The position numbers and the translations under genes were made by a program. From Gp13-AA77 sp035946735 (lineage in GTDB: Bacteria; Acidobacteriota; Terriglobia; UBA7540): 64,000 nt of DNA. Positions 42,647 through 50,387 of this stretch are shown in pieces. The stretch is taken from assembly GCA_035946735.1 (NCBI GenBank), contig DASYYZ010000157.1:1-64000 (forward strand), written 5' to 3'. Each line of letters starts with the position of its first letter. Position 1 is the first letter of the stretch. The notes below the pieces were generated by a model. The model ran no database searches. It saw only the letters and a list, made by a program, of their open reading frames with translations, and was not told the DNA's origin.

Positions 42647-45520
42647 TTATCTCTCGTCTCTAGTCACCGGCTGCTTAAAGTAGAACGCTGAGTCGGCCGG
42701 ACGCACCGCTCGCGCGAACCACAGCGGCCGGCGCAGATTATCAGGACCCGGAGCGGGGCGGGCAAAGGCCCTCCACTTGAGATACACGGCATGAGAGCGA
42801 TTCGTGTCCACGAAGGTGTCACCGTAACGGTCGCCGGGCGAAGCATGTTCCACGCGCACGAGTTGGTGCCAGCAATGCATGCCGCTGACGGGATCGGGGT
42901 GGACGGGGAAAGTGATGTCCTGGTGCACCCCGGCGTCGCTCCACCACACGCGCCGGGTGTCAGGATCGCGGCTCGGGAAAGGCTTCACGCCGGTGTTCTG
43001 CCTGATTCTCCATTGGCCCTTGCCGGTCTCGGCAAGATCAACCCAGGCGCTCGAAAGGCGCTCCACCTTGTCGTCTTGGTTCACGCGCCAGCGGCCAAGA
43101 TGATGCGAGCAGGCCACCACGCCCGGCGTGAGCCCTTCGGTCACCCAGGCGTGCAGCACGAAGTATCCGATCTCGGTGTGAACTTTGAGCAGGTCGCCCG
43201 TCCGCACCCCTCCGATTCGCTCGGCATCCTTCGGGTTCAGCCACAGCGGATTCTTGTGAGCGATTTCGTAAAGCGACTTGGCATTGCCCGACCTCGAATG
43301 AATCAGCACCGGCAGCCGGAAGGTGGGCAGCAGTGTGAAGACTTCGCCGTGCGCCGCGGCGGGCCAATCGACGGCCGGCATGTGAGCTGCCTCGAAGTCC
43401 TCCGCCGATCCGCCCACCGACGCGGCCTGGGCCGAGCGATGAATGTGGCTCCGGCAGTATTCGGGCAGGGCGAACTCGGGCCATTTCCAGTCCGCCATGG
43501 TCCGGGAGAAGATCTCGAGCTTGCGCGAAGGCGTGTTGAAGCCGGTGACGGCATTGCCGTCCACCATCACGCCCACCGGCTTTCCGGCCTTTGTGATCAC
43601 GCCGTCCGCGCTCGTGGCCGAACCCTCAAGCTCGCCCGCCGCCACCGCCTGCCGGTTCGGCTGGTAGACTTCCGTGGCGATCTCGAAGGCGCCGTATTTG
43701 CGCATGTAGGCTATAGGTGTCAGCTCCTCACGGCGGGCCGCCTCCGGCAGTCCGGGGACCGAGTTCTCGAAGATCCAGCCGTAGTATTCCTCCACCGTGA
43801 TCTTCTCGCCTGCCCGGTAGGGCGATTCAAAATACTGCCGGATGCCGAGCGAGCCGTCCGGATCGATGGCCCAGGAGAGGCTGATCCAGAACTCATCCTC
43901 TTCCCAAACCTCGCCGGGATTGCTCTCGTAAGTGCGCTCGATCCGCTTCCCTTGCTTCTCCTGAAAGACGCGCAGCACCGGCTGGCGGAATCCGATCCAC
44001 TTGCCCGAGTGCGTCTCTTGGCTCATCAGGTCGTGGCGCTCAGGACTCTGGCCCATGGGCAGCACGTAGTCGGCGTACCATGCGGTTTCGTTCCAGGTCG
44101 GAGTGAGAGCGGCGTGCAGGCCGATCAGGCTTTCGTCGCGCAGGACCTCGATCCAGGAAAAACCATCGGGAAAGGTCCACACCGGGTTCACCACGCGCGT
44201 GAAATACACTTGAAGACGGCCGCGGCCTTCTTTCAGAAAATGCGGAAGCAGGAACGACATTTCGTGGTGCGCGAGCGGCCATTCGGGCGGATAGAGCAAT
44301 TCGTTCCAGCGCTCTTGCGGCGGCGGCACCGAGAACGGTTGGGGCACGAATTTGTTGGAGGTATGCAGGCCATGGCCGCCTTTCGTGCCCACCGAGCCCG
44401 TGAGCACGTGCAGCAACATCAGGCATCGCGTCGTCTGCCAGCCGCCCAGATTTCCGGCGGCGCTGCCTCGCCAGGCGTGCGACGCGAAGCGGCTTCCTGC
44501 CTCCGCGATCTCATGGGCGATCTGGACAATGGTCTCAGCCTTGACGCCGCTTTCCTGCTCCGCGAACTCCGGCGTGTACTTTGCATAATGCCGCTTCAGG
44601 GCTTCGAGGGTAGACTCAAAGCTTTCACCGGCGGCTTTAAAGCCATCGACTTCAAGCTCCTGCCAGTTGGTCCAGCTCCGCACGAACTCAGCGTTGAAGC
44701 GGTTCTCATCCAAAATCACCTTGGCCATCGCCAGCAAAACGGCAGATTCCGTGCCGGGATACGTCGGGAGCCAGTAATCCGCCATGCTGGCCGTGTTCGA
44801 CAATCGCGGATCCATCACTGCGATCCTGGCGCCCGCCATTTTCGCGTCAATGATGCGCTGGGCGTGCGGATTGAAGTAATGGCCGGATTCCAGATGCGCC
44901 GACAGCAACAGAATGAATTGGGCATTGGCGTGGTCGGGCGAAGGCCGGTCGCTGTGCTGCCACAGAGCGTAGCCCAGGCGCGCCGAAGCCGAGCAGATGT
45001 TGGTATGCGAGTTATGCCCGTCGATGCCCCAGGCCTGCACCATCCGGTCCATGACGAAGTCGTGACCGGGCCGGCCCACGTGGTACATCACTTCCTCGCC
45101 GCGGCCCTCTACGATCGACTTGCGCACCCGCGCGCCGAGGGTCTCCACCACTTCGTCCCAGGTGACGCGTTCCCACTGCCCGCCGCCGCGCGGTCCGGCT
45201 CTCTTCATGGGATGAAGGATGCGGTCGGGATCACGAACCTGCTCGATCGTGGCCGGACCCTTCGCGCACACCCGCCCGCGGCTGGCCGGATGCATGGGGT
45301 TGCCCTCGAACCGGTCGATCCGGCCCGTCTCCTTATTGATGTAGGCTAGGAGGCCGCAAGCCGACTCGCAATTGAAGCAGATGGTGGGAATAAGCTGGTA
45401 GTGGCGCGGCACGCGGCGTGGCCAGGCCTCGGGATCATACTCCACCCAGTCGTCCCAACGGTCAACCGGCGGGGCCGAGGAGAGATGATTGCCGGGATGC
45501 CTGAATTCGCCTTTGTGCAT
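42647..45520 (-). CDS. molybdopterin oxidoreductase catalytic subunit (Psr/Phs-type DMSO reductase family)
   Basis: The ATG at 45520 gives 957 residues; a GTG at 45568 overlapping the upstream gene is the alternative. Cysteines 48, 51, 55 and 85 (CFNCESAC...VCAKGPA) form the [4Fe-4S] site. The Mo ligand region is SHTNICSASARLGY, with Cys176 as probable ligand, as in PsrA/PhsA-like enzymes. Later molybdopterin-binding blocks include TNKFVPQPF-adjacent GTKGGHGLHTSN, PTWNETAWYADYVLPMGQSP and the C-terminal domain LPTFRLPVLIHSRS. No Tat signal is visible in this start, which is odd for a periplasmic enzyme. The partner gene upstream supplies the FeS and membrane subunits. Substrate is unknown: polysulfide, tetrathionate, arsenic species and others are possible. 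Confidence 0.85.
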   Translation of the reverse strand: MHKGEFRHPGNHLSSAPPVDRWDDWVEYDPEAWPRRVPRHYQLIPTICFNCESACGLLAYINKETGRIDRFEGNPMHPASRGRVCAKGPATIEQVRDPDRILHPMKRAGPRGGGQWERVTWDEVVETLGARVRKSIVEGRGEEVMYHVGRPGHDFVMDRMVQAWGIDGHNSHTNICSASARLGYALWQHSDRPSPDHANAQFILLLSAHLESGHYFNPHAQRIIDAKMAGARIAVMDPRLSNTASMADYWLPTYPGTESAVLLAMAKVILDENRFNAEFVRSWTNWQELEVDGFKAAGESFESTLEALKRHYAKYTPEFAEQESGVKAETIVQIAHEIAEAGSRFASHAWRGSAAGNLGGWQTTRCLMLLHVLTGSVGTKGGHGLHTSNKFVPQPFSVPPPQERWNELLYPPEWPLAHHEMSFLLPHFLKEGRGRLQVYFTRVVNPVWTFPDGFSWIEVLRDESLIGLHAALTPTWNETAWYADYVLPMGQSPERHDLMSQETHSGKWIGFRQPVLRVFQEKQGKRIERTYESNPGEVWEEDEFWISLSWAIDPDGSLGIRQYFESPYRAGEKITVEEYYGWIFENSVPGLPEAARREELTPIAYMRKYGAFEIATEVYQPNRQAVAAGELEGSATSADGVITKAGKPVGVMVDGNAVTGFNTPSRKLEIFSRTMADWKWPEFALPEYCRSHIHRSAQAASVGGSAEDFEAAHMPAVDWPAAAHGEVFTLLPTFRLPVLIHSRSGNAKSLYEIAHKNPLWLNPKDAERIGGVRTGDLLKVHTEIGYFVLHAWVTEGLTPGVVACSHHLGRWRVNQDDKVERLSSAWVDLAETGKGQWRIRQNTGVKPFPSRDPDTRRVWWSDAGVHQDITFPVHPDPVSGMHCWHQLVRVEHASPGDRYGDTFVDTNRSHAVYLKWRAFARPAPGPDNLRRPLWFARAVRPADSAFYFKQPVTRDER

Positions 45521-45551
45521 GAAACCAACTTCACTGGATCGAATGCGCCTC

Positions 45552-47078
45552 TTAACTGTTGGGCACACCCTGTCCGGCCATCACGAAGCACCACTCGAAG
45601 GCGAACAGTCCGCCGAGAGCAAGCAGCACAGCGACATCAAGCACGATGGCGTTAGCAGAGCCGATCGTGAGCAGCAGCAGCGGAAGCACACTGCCCAATA
45701 ACACCGCGCCAATCCAGAAGAGAGCGCGATAGGGTCCGCGAGTGATCAGGCGAACCGCATAGCGTGCGTGCGTGGTCCCGTGCGGGATCACGATCTCCGA
45801 CAGCACGACCGAAAAATTAAGAATGAGAAGCACAAGAAATGCGATCGCCGCCAGTCTGTGCGCATCGCCACTGCCGCCCCAAGCCGTCGGCAAGAGCGCC
45901 AGAACGCCGGCCCCTGAGAGCGTTGCCTGCACCAGCAGGTGCGGCGCGAGCAGCGGCGTCTGCCACAACTCCCGGCCCTTACATTGAGCGAACAGAAAAG
46001 CTGTATAGATGGCGGCCATGAGCCCCGCAAACAGCGTCGGCCACAGAATAATCTCAGCGGCCGTTTGCTGATCTCGAAAGCGCGCGAGGAGGAACAATCC
46101 ACACAGGGCGCTGTAAGCGAAGAGGATGAATCCGCCGCGAGCCAGCCACGAACGCCGCTGCGGAGTGAAAATCACGCGCAGAAAGCGGTCCTTGCGCTTC
46201 AAGTCGGCCACCAGCATGGCCGTGGTCGCGGCGGTAAAAACCAGCGCGACCAGCGCCAGAGCCAGGTCGCGAATCCGATCGCCTGAAAGCAATCCGAAGC
46301 GCTCGGCCAGGGAGGGCAGAAGCAGGGGCGCCGAACCGATCGACTTGAGCCACATGTAGGCCGGCACTTGCCAGCCCCAGGGACGTTCGTGGGCGACATC
46401 GTACGCGGCGAGTGCGTCCGGTTGCAGGAAGGGACTATCGGGCGGATAGACGGCGCCTCCGCCATGCAGGTTAGTATTCCGCTCGGACCACAGATAGAAG
46501 GGCTCATGACGCGCCGCCGTCGGCACGATCGCGGTCTCTTCGGCCTCGATGTAGAAGAGCTTCGGGCGTGTGCCTGCCTCCGGCTTGCGCACACGTACCG
46601 TTTCCCGCTCGCGGAGTTGCGCGATGGGGCTTGCAACGTTGTCGAGGTCGCCGGCCACGATGGCTTGCTCCGGACACACCGTCACGCAAGCAGGCTCCAG
46701 ACCCACTTCCGTGCGATGGGCACAGTAGTTGCACTTGGCGGCCGTGTTCCGCTCGGGATCAATGTAGATGGCGTCGTAAGGGCACGCCTGCATGCAGGCC
46801 TTGCAGCCGATGCAGCGGTCGGAGTCGAAATCGACGATGCCGTCCGGACGTTGATACATGGCCGTGACGGGGCAGATCTCGACGCAAGGCGCATTCTCGC
46901 AGTGATTGCATCGCGTCACTTGGAAGTAACGCCGCGTATCAGGAAAGCGTCCCTTCTCCACATACTTTACCCAGGTGCGATTGACGCCCACCGGCACGTG
47001 GTTCTCGGTCTTGCAGGCAACCGTGCAGGCGTGGCAGCCAATGCACTTTCGATTGTCGATAACGAATCCGTATCTCAT
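45552..47078 (-). CDS. fused FeS electron-transfer / NrfD-type membrane subunit
   Basis: Residues 1-180 contain four ferredoxin-like cysteine groups: CIGCHACTVAC, CNHCENAPCVEICP, CIGCKACMQACP and CNYC with ACVTVCP. This is the four-cluster PsrB/NrfC type. A linker (about 180-270) leads to an NrfD/PsrC-like region of eight or more membrane helices (LALALVALVFTAATTAMLVA, GGFILFAYSALCGLFLLARF). In most organisms these are two proteins; here they are one of 508 residues. It would move electrons between menaquinone and the molybdoenzyme encoded 31 bases downstream. The start is ATG 47078. Confidence 0.9.
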   Translation of the reverse strand: MRYGFVIDNRKCIGCHACTVACKTENHVPVGVNRTWVKYVEKGRFPDTRRYFQVTRCNHCENAPCVEICPVTAMYQRPDGIVDFDSDRCIGCKACMQACPYDAIYIDPERNTAAKCNYCAHRTEVGLEPACVTVCPEQAIVAGDLDNVASPIAQLRERETVRVRKPEAGTRPKLFYIEAEETAIVPTAARHEPFYLWSERNTNLHGGGAVYPPDSPFLQPDALAAYDVAHERPWGWQVPAYMWLKSIGSAPLLLPSLAERFGLLSGDRIRDLALALVALVFTAATTAMLVADLKRKDRFLRVIFTPQRRSWLARGGFILFAYSALCGLFLLARFRDQQTAAEIILWPTLFAGLMAAIYTAFLFAQCKGRELWQTPLLAPHLLVQATLSGAGVLALLPTAWGGSGDAHRLAAIAFLVLLILNFSVVLSEIVIPHGTTHARYAVRLITRGPYRALFWIGAVLLGSVLPLLLLTIGSANAIVLDVAVLLALGGLFAFEWCFVMAGQGVPNS

Positions 47079-47233
47079 CAGAGCTGGTCGAGGACAAAAT
47101 CCTGGGTCGGCGGGAGTGCCCCCTGCAGGCAGTGAGCCAGCTTACACCAAGTCCGGGCCCCTTGTCGCGTGCCGCCCGGAGCGAGCGGTGGCCTCTCAGC
47201 CTTTACAAAAAGCCGGTGCGTTGTGCTTTCCTG

Positions 47234-47262
47234 TTGACGGACCACAGGTGCTGTGCCATACT
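47234..47262 (+). promoter_or_regulatory. padR promoter
   Basis: TTGACG (47234-47239) and CATACT (47257-47262) with a 17-base spacer. Transcription would begin near 47270, just before the AGGAGG site of padR. Confidence 0.6.
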
Positions 47263-47281
47263 CCTGTGTGCGATCCACAGG
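47243..47281. promoter_or_regulatory. CACAGG/CCTGTG inverted repeats at the padR promoter (candidate operator)
   Basis: CACAGG (47243-47248), CCTGTG (47263-47268) and CACAGG (47276-47281) give two overlapping inverted repeats. The second pair has a 7-base spacer. They span the promoter spacer, the -10 region and the ribosome site, a position suited to autorepression by PadR. Confidence 0.4.
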
Positions 47282-47287
47282 AGGCGT

Positions 47288-47632
47288 ATGGCGCAAAGCA
47301 GGTCTGAAATTCTTCAAGGCACCTTGGATTTGATGGTGCTGAAAACCTTGGCCGCCATGGGCTCCCTGCACGGCTATGGAATCGCGCGGCGCATTGAACA
47401 GCTCAGCGAGGAAGTGCTCCAGCTCAACCAGGGGACGATCTACGCGTCGCTGGTGCGCCTACTGCAAAAGGGATGGATTTCGTCTGCCTGGGGCACGTCG
47501 GAGAACAACCGGAAGGCAAAGTTTTATTCGATTACGAAATCCGGCCGCAAGCAGCTCAGCGCTGAGACGGAAAACTGGGAACGCGTCTCGGGCGTGATCG
47601 GACGGATGCTGCAGCTCGCCGAGCGCAGGTGA
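47288..47632 (+). CDS. PadR family transcriptional regulator
   Basis: ATG 47288 follows ACAGGAGG. The 114-residue protein shows the PadR winged helix: EILQGTLDLMVLKTLAAMG, LHGYGIARRIEQLSEEVLQL, NQGTIYASLVRLLQKGWISS and KFYSITKSGRKQLSAE. This short form (PadR-s1 size) is the type that regularly precedes orphan MacB-like permease genes in acidobacteria. The stop overlaps a possible GTG start of the first permease gene, so coupling is expected. It probably represses its own operon. Confidence 0.92.
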   Translation: MAQSRSEILQGTLDLMVLKTLAAMGSLHGYGIARRIEQLSEEVLQLNQGTIYASLVRLLQKGWISSAWGTSENNRKAKFYSITKSGRKQLSAETENWERVSGVIGRMLQLAERR

Positions 47633-47637
47633 CGTCG

Positions 47638-50328
47638 ATGAACAAGACATTGAGCTGGCTGCGAGTCTTGGCTTCCCGCATTCGCGGACTCCTCACCCGT
47701 CACGAGCTCGATCAAGACTTCCAGCAGGAACTGGACTCGCATCTATCTCTGCTCACCGAAGAGAACCTCCGCCGCGGTCTCTCGCCGGAAGAAGCCCGCC
47801 GCGCGGCTCGCGTACGCCTGGGTGGCGTCACGCAACTGCGCGAAACTCACCGCGAACTTCATGGCCTGCCCTCGATAGAGACCTTTGCTCAGGACATTCG
47901 CTACGCATTACGGACCCTTCGGCGCGCCAAGTGGATCAGTCTCGCGGCCGTCGCTACCCTGGCCCTCGGCATCGGCGCCAACACGGCGGTCTTCAGCGTG
48001 GTTGACACCGTCCTGTTGCGTTCGCTGCCGTTCCACGAACCAGATCGGCTTGTGATGCTGGCGCAGAGAGACCCGCGCACCGGCGCCGGTGCCAACACCT
48101 ACTTTGCGCCCACCACCTTTTTTGATTGGAGTAGTCAGAACCACAGCTTTACGTCGATGAGCGCGGTCGAGGACTTCCAGGCGACTCTGGCCGGGCGCGG
48201 AGAACCGGTCCAACTGGCGGGTCAGGCCGTGTCTGCGAGCTTCCTGGGGGTGCTCGGCGTCCGGCCGGTATTGGGGCGCAACTTCGCAGCGGACGAGGAC
48301 TTCCCGAACCGCAACAACGTGGCGCTGCTGAGTTATGCCTTATGGCAGAGCCGCTTCGGCGGGAGCCGGGCGGCGCTTGGGCAGAGCATCACGCTCAACG
48401 GGTTCCCGGTCACAGTGATTGGGGTACTTCCGCCTGATTTCGAGTTTCTCAGCAGCCTGCCGAGCCTGTGGGTTCCGCTCGGACTCGATCCGAGCGCGCG
48501 TTGGTCAGAAGGGCGCGACATCCAGATCGTGGCCCGCCTTCGGCCAGGCGCCAGTGTCGAGCAGGCCCAGATTGATTTGACCACTCTCACTCGCCGCCTG
48601 GGACGTGACGGGCCTGTGATCCTCACCGGCACGGACACGGAAGCGACGCTGATGCCGCTGATCGAGTCTTACGTGGGCGAAGTGAGGCCCGCCCTGCTGG
48701 TGCTGCTCGGCGCCGTGCTCTGCGTCCTGCTGATTGCGTATACCAACGTGGCCAACCTGTTGCTTGCCCGGTCCACCGCCCGCCGGCGCGAGATGGCGGT
48801 GCGCGCTTCACTCGGCGCGAGCCGCGGCCGCCTGGTGCGCCAGTTGTTGACGGAGAGCCTCGTTTTGGCGGGCATTGGCGGGGTGCTGGGCGTGCTGGTG
48901 GCCTGGTGGGGCGCGCGATTCCTGGTCGGCCTGGTGCCGGCGAGCATGCCGATTCCGCGCCTGGAAGAATTGGGGCCTAACTTTACGATCCTGGCCTTCA
49001 CATTGGCGATGACCTTAGCGACGGCGTTCCTGGTGGGTTTGGTACCCGCGTCTCAAGCCTCGCGCCAGGAGGTGTCGCTCTCGATGTGGCACGGCGGACG
49101 AGGAACGGCTGGAGGCGGCGGACGGCTGCGGGGTGGCCTGGTGGTGCTCGAGGTCGCCATGGCGATGATGCTGCTCGTGGGCGCCGGTCTGTTGCTGCGC
49201 ACTTTTTCGCATCTACGGGCCATCAATCCCGGTTTTAGCGATCGGAACGTTCTTGCCTGCCATGTGATGGTGCCCGAGGCCCAGTACCGTACCGGCGTCC
49301 AACAGGCGGCATTTTTTGCTCAAGTGCTGGAACGCATTCGCAGGCTGCCGGGCGTGCGTTCGGCTGCGGCCATCGATCATTTGCCCGTGTCAGGCCACGG
49401 ATCCTCAACGTGGATCCACGTGGCGGGACGCCCGGAACCGCCTCCCGGTCAGCAACTGGACGCACTGGCGCGCTCGGTGACCCCCGGATACTTTGCCACG
49501 CTGGGCGTGCCGCTGTACGCCGGCCGGGATTTCACTGATGCTGACACAGGCGTTCTCGACGTATCCAAGAAGATCGATCCGGCCACGAGCCCCCTGAAAC
49601 TGATCGTCAACCAGGCGCTCGTGGATCGCTTCCTGCCGGGCGAAAATCCGCTCGGGCAGCGCCTCGGGATCTTCTGGGGCCAGACGCTGGTGGGCGAGAT
49701 CGTGGGCGTAGTCGGCAATGTTCGCTACCAGAGCCTGGCCGAACCCGAGGAGCCGACCTTCTATTGGCCCGAGGCGCAGCGGCCTCACCACGACATGCAC
49801 CTGGTGGTTCGCACGGAGGGACGGCCTGCGGACTGGGTTGGCGCGGTGCGCGGTGCGGTCCGGTCGGTTGATCCGAGCGTACCCGTGGCGGACGTTCAGA
49901 CTCTCACCGACGTCGTCGCGCTCGCCAGCTCACGCACCCGATTCAGCCTCGTGCTGCTAGCCGCCTTCGCCAGCATCGCGCTACTGCTCGCCGCCGTGGG
50001 CCTGTTTGGCGTCATGGCCTACAACGTGGCGCAACGCACGGCAGAGATCGGAGTCCGCATGGCGCTCGGGGCGAAACCGGCCGCTATCATCGCCATGATG
50101 CTTTGGGACGGAATGAGGCTGGTGTTGATCGGACTTGTTGGCGGTATTGGCGCGGCCGCCGGCCTTACGAGGTTCCTCTCGACGGAACTGTACGGAGTGA
50201 AAGCAACCGACGGCCTGACATTCGTCACGGTCACATTGACGCTCCTGGCGACAGCGTTGGCGGCCGTATTTCTTCCGGCTCGCCGTGCGTCCAACGTGGA
50301 GCCCGTCACCGCGCTGCGGTACGAGTGA
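47638..50328 (+). CDS. ADOP family MacB/FtsX-type orphan ABC permease, copy 1
   Basis: ATG 47638 is chosen because it gives the same N-terminus layout as the other copies (LSWLRVLASRIRGLL); GTG 47629 is possible. Residues 20-85 form the permease prefix domain (FQQELDSHLSLLTEENLRRG, GGVTQLRETHRELHGL). The first membrane helix follows (LGIGANTAVFSVVDTVLLRS), then a large periplasmic MacB domain, an FtsX core (CVLLIAYTNVANLLLARSTA), and a second periplasmic/FtsX half ending in VEPVTALRYE. In total about eight helices: a duplicated permease of 896 residues. No ATP-binding subunit is encoded nearby. Substrate is unknown. Confidence 0.9.
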   Translation: MNKTLSWLRVLASRIRGLLTRHELDQDFQQELDSHLSLLTEENLRRGLSPEEARRAARVRLGGVTQLRETHRELHGLPSIETFAQDIRYALRTLRRAKWISLAAVATLALGIGANTAVFSVVDTVLLRSLPFHEPDRLVMLAQRDPRTGAGANTYFAPTTFFDWSSQNHSFTSMSAVEDFQATLAGRGEPVQLAGQAVSASFLGVLGVRPVLGRNFAADEDFPNRNNVALLSYALWQSRFGGSRAALGQSITLNGFPVTVIGVLPPDFEFLSSLPSLWVPLGLDPSARWSEGRDIQIVARLRPGASVEQAQIDLTTLTRRLGRDGPVILTGTDTEATLMPLIESYVGEVRPALLVLLGAVLCVLLIAYTNVANLLLARSTARRREMAVRASLGASRGRLVRQLLTESLVLAGIGGVLGVLVAWWGARFLVGLVPASMPIPRLEELGPNFTILAFTLAMTLATAFLVGLVPASQASRQEVSLSMWHGGRGTAGGGGRLRGGLVVLEVAMAMMLLVGAGLLLRTFSHLRAINPGFSDRNVLACHVMVPEAQYRTGVQQAAFFAQVLERIRRLPGVRSAAAIDHLPVSGHGSSTWIHVAGRPEPPPGQQLDALARSVTPGYFATLGVPLYAGRDFTDADTGVLDVSKKIDPATSPLKLIVNQALVDRFLPGENPLGQRLGIFWGQTLVGEIVGVVGNVRYQSLAEPEEPTFYWPEAQRPHHDMHLVVRTEGRPADWVGAVRGAVRSVDPSVPVADVQTLTDVVALASSRTRFSLVLLAAFASIALLLAAVGLFGVMAYNVAQRTAEIGVRMALGAKPAAIIAMMLWDGMRLVLIGLVGGIGAAAGLTRFLSTELYGVKATDGLTFVTVTLTLLATALAAVFLPARRASNVEPVTALRYE

Positions 50329-50337
50329 AACCATTGG

Positions 50338-50351
50338 GTGATTGGTGATTG
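50338..50351 (+). repeat. two 7-bp repeats in the spacer after permease copy 1
   Basis: GTGATTG twice in tandem. A variant, GTGATCG GCGATTG, occupies the equivalent place after copy 3 (55857-55870). Confidence 0.6.
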
Positions 50352-50387
50352 AGAGCCGGGCAGGTAGCTGAGGTTCCGGAGACTGCC

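Noticed and set aside
42791..45349. An 852-codon open frame on the plus strand
   Set aside because: It is exactly antisense to the molybdopterin oxidoreductase gene; its translation is His/Arg-rich and resembles no family. High GC opens such shadow frames.
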